Source: Ephydatia muelleri
Taxonomy: Eukaryota > Porifera > Demospongiae > Spongillida > Spongillidae
Length of the DNA stretch: 64,000 nt
Direction of reading: 5' to 3'
NCBI GenBank assembly: GCA_013339895.1
Contig: JABACO010000021.1
Coordinates: forward strand, 1 to 64,000
Shown here in pieces: positions 55,471 through 64,000 of the stretch; the stretch's first letter is position 1, and each line of letters begins with the position of its first letter. The position numbers and the translations under genes are program-made. The notes below the pieces were generated by a model. It saw nothing but the letters and a program-made list of their open reading frames with translations, had not been told where the DNA came from and made no database searches.

Positions 55471-56689
55471 AGTTATACCGATGCTTTCATTGTGCAAGAA
55501 TTGAATCGAAGGACTGAAATTCAGTATCCACTTTTGGGGCACTTCTTCACTTTCAATGCCACAGCTGTGAAGAGATAGCATACTTTTGAATGGATTCTAG
55601 TACTGCATTATTCAATGTACCGAAGTCACATCGGACCAAGAGGAGTTGTACCGTTGCTTTCATTGTGCAAGAACTGAATCGAAGTACTGAATTTCAGTAT
55701 CCACTTTTGGGGCACTTCTTCACTTTCAGTACCACAGCTGTGAAGAGATAGCCTACTTTTGAATGAATTCTAGTACTGCATTATTCAATGTACCGAAGTC
55801 ACATCGGACCAACAGGAGTTATACCGATGCTTTCTTTGTGCAAGAATTGAATCGAAGGACTGAAATTCAGTATCCACTTTTGGGGCACTTCTTCACTTTC
55901 AATACCACAGCTGTGAAGAGATAGCATACTTTTGAATGGATTCTAGTACTGCATTATTCAATGTACCGAAGTCACATCGGACCAAGAAGAGTTGTACCGT
56001 TGCTTTCATTGTACAAGAACTGAATCGAAGTACTGAATTTCAGTATTCACTTTTGGGGCACTTCTTCACTTTCAATACCACAGTTGTGAAGAGATAGTCT
56101 ACATTTAATGGATTTTAGTACTGCTTTCTTTCATTATATCTAACATATCAAAGTCACGGCGAACCAGTTGAAGTCATACAGATGCTTCATTGTGCTTGGC
56201 CTGAGTGGATGTACTGAAATTCATGATCTAGTTTTGGGGCACTTCTTCAATTGCAGTACCACAGCTGTGAAGAGATAGTCTACTTTGTAATGGATTTTAG
56301 TACGGCATTCATTCAAAATAGTCAATATACCGATGTCACATCGGACAAACAGGTGTTAAACCGTTGCTTTCAATGTGCAAGACTTGAATCGAAGTACTGT
56401 AATTCAGTATCCACTTTTGGGGCACTTCTTCACTTTCAGTACCACAGCTGTGAAGAGATAGTCTACTTTTCAAGGGATTCTAGTTCTACTTTCATTCAAT
56501 ATATCCAACATACCGAAGTAAGGCGAACCAGCTGAAGTCATACCGATGCTTTCATTGTGCAAGAATTGAATCGAAGTACTGAAATTCAGAATCCACTTTT
56601 GGGGCACTTCTTCAATTTCTGTACCACAGCTGTGAAGAGATAGTCTACTTTTTAATGGATTTTAGTACTGCTTTCATTCAAAATAGTCA

Positions 56690-59600
56690 ATGTACCGAAG
56701 TCACATCGGACCAACAGGTGTTATACCGATGCTTTCATTGTGCAAGACTTGAATCGAAGTACTGAAAATCAGTATCCAGTTTTGGGGCACTTCTTCAATT
56801 GCATTACCACAGCTGTGAAGAGATAGTATACTTTTCAAGGGATTTTAGTACTACTTTCTTTCAATACATCCTACATGTCGAAGTCACATCGGACCAACAG
56901 GTGTTAAACCGATGCTTTCAATGTGCGAGACTTGAATCGAAGTACTGTAATTCAGTATCCACTTTTGGGGCACTTCTTCACTTTCAGTACCACAGCTGTG
57001 AAGAGATAGTCTACATTTAATGGATTTTAGTACTGCTTTCATTCATTATATCTAACATATCAAAGTCACGGCGAACCAGTTGAAGTCATACCGATGCTTT
57101 TATTGTGCTTGGCCTGAATGGATGTACTGAAATTCATGATCCAGTTTTGGGGAACTTCTTCAATTGCAGTACCACAGCTGTGAAGAGATAATCTACTTTT
57201 TAATGGATTTTTTGTACTGCTTTCATTCAAAATAGTCAATATACCGTTGTCACATCGGACCAACAGGTGTTAAACCAATGCTTTCAATGTGCAAGACTTG
57301 AATCGAAGTACTGTAATTCAGTATCCAATTTTGGGGCACTTCTTCACTTTCAGTACCACAGCTGTGAGGAGATAGTCTCCTTTTCAAGGGATTTTAGTTC
57401 TACTTTCATTCAATATATCCAACATACCAAAGTCACGGCGAACCAGCTGAAGTCATACCGATGCTTTCATTGTGCAAGACTTGAATCAAAGTTCTGAAAT
57501 TCAGTATCCACTATTGGGGCACTTCTTCAATTTCAGTACCACAGCTGTGAAGAGATAGTCTACTTTTTAATGGATTTTAGTACTGCTTTCATTCAAAATA
57601 GTCAATGCACCGAAGTCACATCAGACGAACAGGTGTTATATCGATGCTTTCATTGTGCAAAAATTGAATCGAAGAACTGAAAATCAGTATCCGTTTTTGG
57701 GGCATTTCTTAACTTTCAGTACCACAGCTGTGAAGAAATAGTCTACTTTTCAAGGGATTTTAGTTCTACTTTCATTCAATATATCCAACATGCCAAAGTC
57801 ATGGTGAACCAGCTGAAGTCATACCGATGCTTTCATTGTGCAAGACTTGAATCGAAGTACTGAAATTCAGTATCCACTATTGGAACACTTCTTTAATTTC
57901 AGTATCACAGCTGTGAAGATATAGTCTACTTTTTATTGGATTTTAGGACTGCTTTCATTCTAAATAGTCAATGTACCGACGTCACATCGGACTAACAGGT
58001 GTTATACGATGCTTTCATTGTGCAAGACTTGAATCGAAGTACTGAAATTCAGTATCCACATTTGGGGCAATTCTACAATTTCAGTACCACAGCTGTGAAG
58101 AGATAGTCTACTTATTTAAAGCTTTTAGTACTGCTTTCATTCTAAATCGTCAATATACCGATGTCCCATCGGACCAACAGGTGTTATACCGCTGCATTCA
58201 TTGTGCAAGACTTGAATCGAAGTACTGAAATTCAGTATCCACTATTGGGGCATTTCTTCAATTTCAGTACCACAACTGTGTAGAGATAGTCTCCTTTTCA
58301 AGGGATTGTAGTTCTACTTTCATTCAATAGATCCAACAAACCGATGTCACGGCGAACCAGCTGAAGTCATACCGATGCTTTTATTGTGCAAGACTGGAAT
58401 CGATGTACTGAAATTCAGTATCCACTTTTGGGGCACTTCTTCACTTTCAGTATCACAGCTGTGAAGAGATAGTCTACATTCTATGGATTTTAGTACTGCT
58501 TTCATTCATTATATCCAACTTATCAAAGTCACGGCGAACCAGCTGAAGTCATACCAATCCTTTCATTGTGCTTGGTCTGAATGGATGTACTGAATTTCAG
58601 CATCCAGTTTTGGGGCACTTCTTCAATTGCAGTACCACAGCTGTGAATAGATTGTCTACTTTTTAATGGATTTTAGTACTACTTTCATTCAAAATAGTCA
58701 ATATACCAATGTCACATCGGACCAACAGGTGTTATACTGATGCTTTCATTGTGCATGACTTGAATCGAAATACTGAAATTCAGTATTGACTATTGGGGCA
58801 CTTTTTCAATTTCAGTACCACAGCTGTGAAGAGATAGTCTACTTTTAAATGGATTTTAGTACTGCTTTCATTCAAAATAGTCAATGTACCAAAGTCACAT
58901 CGGACCAACAGGTGTTATACCGATGCTTTCATTGTTCAAGACTTGAATCGAAGTCTTGAAAATCAGTATCCACTTTTAGGGCACTTCTTCACTTTCAGTA
59001 CCACAGCTATGAAGAGATAGTCTACTTTTCAAGGGATTTTAGTTCTACTTTCATTCATTATATCCAACAAACCAAAGTCACGGCGAACCAGCTGAAGTCA
59101 TACCGATGCTTTCATTGTGCAAGACTTGAATCGAAGTACTGAAATTCAGTATCCACTTTTTAGGCACTTCTTCAATTTCAGTACCTCAGCTGTGAAGAGA
59201 TAGTCTACTTTTTAATAGATTTTAGTACTGCTTTCATTCTAAATCGTCAATATACCAACGTCACATCGGACCAACAGGTGTTATACTGCTGCATTCATTG
59301 TGCAAGACCGAAATCGAAGTACTGAAATTCAGTATCCACTGTTGGGGCATTTCTTCAATTTCAGTACCACAGCTGTGTAGAGATAGTCTACTTTTAAAGG
59401 GATTTTAGTTCTAGTTTCATTCAATAGATCCATCATACCGATGTCACGGCGAACCAGCTGAAGTCATACCGATGCTTTCATTGTGCAAGACTGGAATCGA
59501 TGTACTGAAATTCAGTATCCAATTTTGGGGCACTTCTTCACCTTCAGTACCACTGCTGTGAAGAGGTAGTCTACATTTAATAGATTTTAGAACTGCATTT

Positions 59601-61650
59601 AATCGAAGTACTGAAATTCAGTATCCACTTTTGGGGCACTTCTTCACTTTCAGTACCACAGCTGTGAAGAGATAGTCTACTTTTCAAGGGATTTTAGTAC
59701 TACTTACATTCAATATTTCCTACGTATCGAAGTCACATCGGACCATCAGGTGTAATACCGATGTTTTCATTGTGCTAGACTTGAATCGATGTACTGAATT
59801 TCAGTATCCACATTTGGGGCTATTCATCACTTTCAGTATTACAGCTATGAAGAGATAGTCTAATTTTCAAGGGATTTTAGTACTACTTTCTTTCAATATA
59901 TCCTACATATCGAAGTCACATCGGACCATCAGGTGTTAAACCAATGCTTTCATTGTGCTTGACTTGAATTGATGTACTGAAATTTAGTATCCACTTTTGT
60001 AGCACTTCATCACATTCAGTACCAAGGCTGCGAAGAGATAGTATACTTTTCAAGGGATTTTAGTACTACTTTCATTCAATATATCCTACGTTTCGAAGTC
60101 TCATCGGACCATCAGGTGTAATACCGATGCTTTCATTGTGCTAGACTTGAATCGATGTACTCAAAATCAGTATCCACTTTTGAAGCACTTCTTCTCATTA
60201 AGTACCACAGTTATGAAGAGATAGTCTACTTTTCAAGGGATTAGAGTACTACTTTCATTCAATATATCCTACATATCGAAGTCACATCGGACCATCAGGT
60301 GTTATACCGATGCTTTCATTGTGCTAGACTTGAACTAATGTACTGAAATTTAGTATCCACTTTTTTGGCACTTCATCAATTTTAGTACCAAAGCTGTGAC
60401 GAGATTGTCTACTTTTCAATGGATGTCAGTTCTGCCGTCATTCATCATATCCTACACATCGAAGTCACATCGGACCAACAGGTGTTATACCGATGCTTTC
60501 ATTGTGCTAGACTTGAATCGATGTACTGAAATTCAGTATCCACTATTGGGGCCTTCTTCAATTTCTGTACCACAGCTGTGAAGAGATAGTCTACTTTTTA
60601 ATGGATTTTAGTACTGCTTTCATTCAAAATAGTCAATGTACCGAAGTCACATCGGACCAACAGGTGTTATACCGATGCTTTCATTGTGCAAGACTTGAAT
60701 CGAAGTACTGAAAATCAGTATCCAGTTTTGGGGCACTTCTTTAATTGCATTACCACAGCTGTGAAGAGATAGTATACTTTTCAAGGGATTTTAGTACTAC
60801 TTTCTTTCAATATATCATACATATCGAAGTCACATCGGACCAACAGGTGTTAAACCGATGCTTTCATTGTGCAAGACTTGAATCGAAGTACTGAAAATCA
60901 GTATCCTGTTTTGGGGCACTTCTTCAATTGCATTACCACAGCTGTGAAGAGATAGTATACTTTTCAATAGATTTTAGTACTACTTTCTTTCAATGTATCA
61001 TACATATCGAAGTCACATCGGACCAACAGGTGTTAAACCGATGCCTTCAATGTGCGAGACTTGAATCGAAGTACTGTAATTCAGTATCCACTTTTGGGGC
61101 ACTTCTTCACTTTCAGTCCCACAGCTGTGAAGAGATAGTCTACATTTAATAGATTTTAGTACTGCTTTCTTTCATTATATCTAACATATCAAAGTCACGG
61201 CGAACCAGTTGAAGTCATACCGATGCTTTTATTGTGCTTGGCCTGAATGGATGTACTGAAATTCATGATCCAGTTTTGGGGAACTTCTTCAATTGCAGTA
61301 CCACAGCTGTGAAGTGATTGTCTACTTTTTAATGGATTTTAGTACTGCTTTCATTCAAAATAGTCAATATACCGATGTCACATCGGACCAACAGGTGTTA
61401 AACCGATTCTTTCAATGTGCAAGACTTGAATCGAAGTACTGTAATTCAGTATCCAATTTTGGGGCACTTCTTCACTTTCAGTACCACAGCTGTGAGGAGA
61501 TAGTCTCCTTTTCAAGGGATTTTAGTTCTACTTTCATTCAATATATCCAACATACCAAAGTCACGGCGAACCAGCTGAAGTCATACCGATGCTTTCATTG
61601 TGCAAGACTTGAATCGAAGTTCTGAAATTCAGTATCCACTATTGGGGCAC
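56690..61650 (+). repeat. Long-range duplication within the satellite, offset about 4129 bp
   Basis: The run of distinctive monomers around 56700-57500 (with TATTGTGCTTGGCCTGAATGG at 57103) reappears around 60640-61640 (same string at 61232) in the same order with few changes. This is a block transfer inside the array. Confidence 0.8.
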
Positions 61651-61721
61651 TTCTTCAATTTCAGTACCACAGCTGTGAAGAGATAGTCTACTTTTCAAGG
61701 GAAATTAGTTCTACTTCATTT

Positions 61722-63065
61722 GCTACACAGGCCAATAACCATTGACAGTCCTTCCCAGCCTTTGCTCTGGGGATGCAGAGAATCAGTATGAAGTAACATT
61801 CTGTCCATCTTGAGTGCACATTAGGGCAACACATACAATGCATGGCGCATGTGATGATACATTCTGATCACATACAAATCATTAGGCCTAACAATAGACA
61901 AAATAATATTAAAAATAGAAAGAACAGTCTATGCATGTGACACCTATAACACAGATGCCGTCTACAATTTTGAATATGTTTGGGTGCAGCAAGAATTATA
62001 GGGAGAGATATATTCAGCTTGCAGTCACCAAGCATGCTGTACTTGAAACACACTTCAAAGTGGCTATTGCAAAACATTGCCTACTCACATCTGGGTAGAT
62101 AAAGCCACGTACTCCATGCAATGGACGTCATGTGCAGCACCATCGTACCAAAGATGGGCTGTGATTTAAATCTTGAAAAGAGAATTACACACAGGTGTGT
62201 GTGTGAGTGTGTGCATACACTGACATACACACACATAAACAAACACACACAAACTGCTTCTTATAATTACTCAGTGCCATGTAGCTATTGCGCATCTGTT
62301 TTAATGTTTTCAACAATGCCCCCTCCCTCCCTCCCCACCTTGCTCCCTGTATCCACATACAGCTACATAATAAGATAAATGATTTGTACAAGTCTGAGTG
62401 GATGCTTTTACCGTGACACTACATAGATGAATTTGTCACCAGATATATAAAGAGTGGCAAGATTGGAGAGACATTCTTGCCCACTACATTGAAGATCTCA
62501 GCTACACTTGTAGTTGTACACACATGTTAATGTGCTGTTTACAGCCATAAGTGTTGTAATTTATGATCAGTGATGAGAAGACTGTGTTAACAAATTCTAG
62601 ATGAATATTGTTTAACTGTATTTATCTATTTAAAATTGGCTGACTGATAATACACATGTACCTGTGGCCCCTCTACCCACAGAGTCTTTATCCCCCAATT
62701 TCTGACTTACCCACTGCCATCTTGTTTGCAGTGAGAGTCCCTGTCTTATCGGTAAAGATGACAGAAGTACTTCCCAATGTCTCCACTGCCTCCAGTTTAT
62801 AGAATAGGCACTTCCTTGCCTTCATGCGTTGGGCAGCCACACCTGAAATAAGTGAGGCAGATTCAAAGTTTTGTCATTGCATTTGTATGTCAGATTCTCT
62901 CACAGTAAGGGTGGGGTAAAGACCCTCAGGCACGTTGGCTGTTATTATCCCGATGAAATAAATTAGGGCATTAATAAAACTAGACCCTGTTGCTACAGCC
63001 AGTATAAAAAAGATCACTCCAATCGTTACTGCAAAAGTGGTTATGAAAGTAACGAAAAGATGTAA
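61722..63065 (-). pseudogene. P2C ATPase, inverted partial copy B
   Basis: Reverse complement of 49667-51090, about 93-97% similar by eye. It holds the TM3-4 exon (ANVPEGL), the phosphorylation exon ([11 protein letters not shown]; Phe where copy A has Cys) at about 62712-62844, and the following exon near 62098-62150, which has a small insertion and an altered donor. The copy begins inside the nucleotide-binding region and ends inside TM3, so it is a fragment. A TG/CA microsatellite (62190-62255) and a CCCTCCCTCC run (62320) also match copy A's intron. Confidence 0.9.
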
Positions 63066-63129
63066 TGCAATGAAAGTAACTAAAAAATGTAATGAATCTG
63101 GGTAGTTTTGGCTGAATTATGTAGAAGTG
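63066..63129. other. Breakpoint region between two inverted segments
   Basis: About 65 bp (GTAATGCAATGAAAGTAACT and on) that matches neither left-arm flank clearly. It joins sequences that are about 9 kb apart in the left arm (40690 and 49667). The repeated AATGAAAGTAACxAAAA at 63040-63085 suggests a small tandem duplication at the junction. Confidence 0.6.
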
Positions 63130-64000
63130 AACCTAACCATCAGAACTAACACTGAATTCATATTACAATTATTAATATTTCATATATGGGATCATTGCTG
63201 ACCTCCTGCATGATTGTTCAAGTTTTAGATTTCAAAGTAGATTCTTGACAAATTATTTCTTGTGCACTGCAACTTGGTCTTAATTAGTTACAATGGGTTG
63301 AATTTTAAATTATGTGTGCATCACAATTGCATGCATCAACTTTAATGATCATTAATTGAAACCTATATAATACAGTGTAGGTTCCTTTCATAGCCAGATA
63401 AATAGAAAATTCAAATACCATTATATATATTCCATTTGTGCATATATTTCATTATTATCTTTACTCGTGTCGTACATGTGATCTATTAATTCATATTTAT
63501 TTTGGAATGCAATTTCTTTGACCATGAGAAACTCTCTCAATATTGTCTTGTCATGACTCAGTCAAATCTCTGTCTTGTGTACAGTTGATACACATTTCAG
63601 TTTTCATTTGGGTAGCATTGAATAACAAAGTAGATGTACTTAGAGCAGTGTGTCTTGCACATGCAGAAATTCAGAGAGAAGAGCGTCGGCGGGGGAGGTA
63701 TGAGCGCCGGCTGGTGGCAGTTGAACGAGCTTTGGCAGCTCAGGCTGGCCCTCCTCCGCCACCTCCACCACCACCACCACCTCCACCACCACCTCCACCA
63801 CCACCTCCACCACCACCTCCACCACCACCTCCACCACCACCTCCACCACCACCTCCACCACCACCTCCACCACCACCTCCACCACCTCCACCACGTCCTC
63901 CACCACCTCCACCACGTCCTCCACCACCTCCACCACCACCTCCACCACCTCCTCGTGAGCCAACTCGACGCCTTGGTGCAACGCAAGCTATCGAAGAAGC
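63130..64000 (+). repeat. Inverted copy of 39950-40690
   Basis: Nearly perfect reverse complement of the left-arm sequence upstream of and including the first visible exon of the Pro-rich gene; I see only isolated substitutions over the first 500 bp. The Pro-coding repeat is much longer here. The copy runs off the window. Confidence 0.95.
63667..64000 (+). CDS. Pro-rich coiled-coil protein, second copy, partial
   Basis: After the acceptor CACATGCAG the reading EIQREERRRGRYERRLVAVE matches the minus-strand gene with one Ala-to-Val change. Then follows an expanded (CCACCACCT)n run of about 60 Pro codons broken by two Arg, then REPTRRLGATQAIEE to the window edge. It is open throughout. The 5' exon is not identified, as for the other copy. 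Confidence 0.6.

Larger units (their letters stand above)
53551..61720 (+). repeat. Satellite array, monomer about 173-182 bp, about 46 copies
   Basis: Head-to-tail monomers with signposts GATGCTTTCATTGTGCAAG, TCGAAGTACTGAAATTCAG, TTTTGGGGCACTTCTTCA, CACAGCTGTGAAGAGATAG and CACATCGGACCAACAGG. Sub-types differ in TCACATCGGACCAACAGGTG versus TCACGGCGAACCAGCTGAAG and in a short form lacking part of the CATTCATTCAAAAT segment. Starts of successive units near the left edge are 53559, 53741, 53934, 54114, 54273, 54446, 54619 and 54792. Open frames of 70-110 codons appear by chance, with the same FQYHSCEEIV sequence each time. Sharp edges: minisatellite on the left, inverted ATPase copy on the right. 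Confidence 0.97.

Noticed and set aside
53551..61720. Repeated open frames containing FQYHSCEEIV
   Set aside because: They follow the satellite monomer, recur in every unit that happens to lack a stop, and have no start or splice context.
53551..61720. CRISPR array
   Set aside because: Units are 160-190 bp and homologous over their whole length, with no unique spacers and no cas genes; this is satellite DNA.
63597..63986. Minus-strand Trp/Arg-rich and Val/Glu-rich frames
   Set aside because: Opposite-strand shadows of the (CCACCACCT)n poly-proline coding repeat.

Overview
The window looks like nuclear DNA of an invertebrate metazoan, with a demosponge-like genome as my best guess. The grounds are an animal-type (P2C, Na,K-ATPase-like) cation pump split by GT..AG introns of about 60 bp, several other short-intron genes, many eukaryotic transposon families and a large satellite array. 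No tRNA, rRNA, CRISPR array or bacterial operon was seen. Species identity cannot be settled from the sequence alone.

Left part (1-8.7 kb). A scrap of the satellite that dominates the right end is followed by a broken hAT transposase. Next come two convergent spliced genes: a plus-strand gene whose Cys-rich product resembles the P2X7-receptor C-terminal (P2RX7_C) zinc domain (about 1.4-2.4 kb), and a minus-strand gene of at least 13 exons (3.1-5.3 kb) whose ordered acidic and aromatic motifs look like an RNase-H-fold (DDE/D) transposase. Two tiny head-to-head ORFs and a hAT-type MITE with target duplication follow.

Middle (8.0-30 kb). A complete young Ty3/Gypsy-class LTR retrotransposon (8714-13805) has near-identical LTRs, a 5-bp target duplication, and an unoccupied paralogous site at about 21.17 kb. 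Its pol order is protease-integrase-RT-RNase H, the Gmr1-type order, and its Gag carries a SCAN-like segment. It sits in one of two copies of a several-kb duplicated block (13.8-18.7 kb and 21.2-26.9 kb) made of a G-rich repeat, a GIY-YIG remnant and a decayed second Gypsy element. A Penelope-like RT fragment is present in only one of the two copies.

Centre (26.9-38.5 kb). Diverged tandem blocks are followed by about five 0.85-1.0 kb units (30.5-35.9 kb), each carrying the same short minus-strand segments ending at GT donor sites, which suggests exon-block amplification. Long purine-only and pyrimidine-only tracts follow.

Right part (38.5-64 kb). A Pro-rich coiled-coil gene (minus), a compact four-exon gene of about 121 codons whose first coding exons were also copied to 18.9 kb, a Merlin/IS1595-type transposase remnant, a two-exon 102-codon candidate gene, and a decayed P2C-ATPase gene (47.1-52.2 kb). 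The ATPase and the Pro-rich gene reappear in inverted orientation at 61.7-63.1 kb and 63.1-64.0 kb, so the satellite (53.5-61.7 kb) lies in the middle of a large imperfect palindrome. Left-arm sequence between about 40.7 and 49.7 kb is missing from the right arm.
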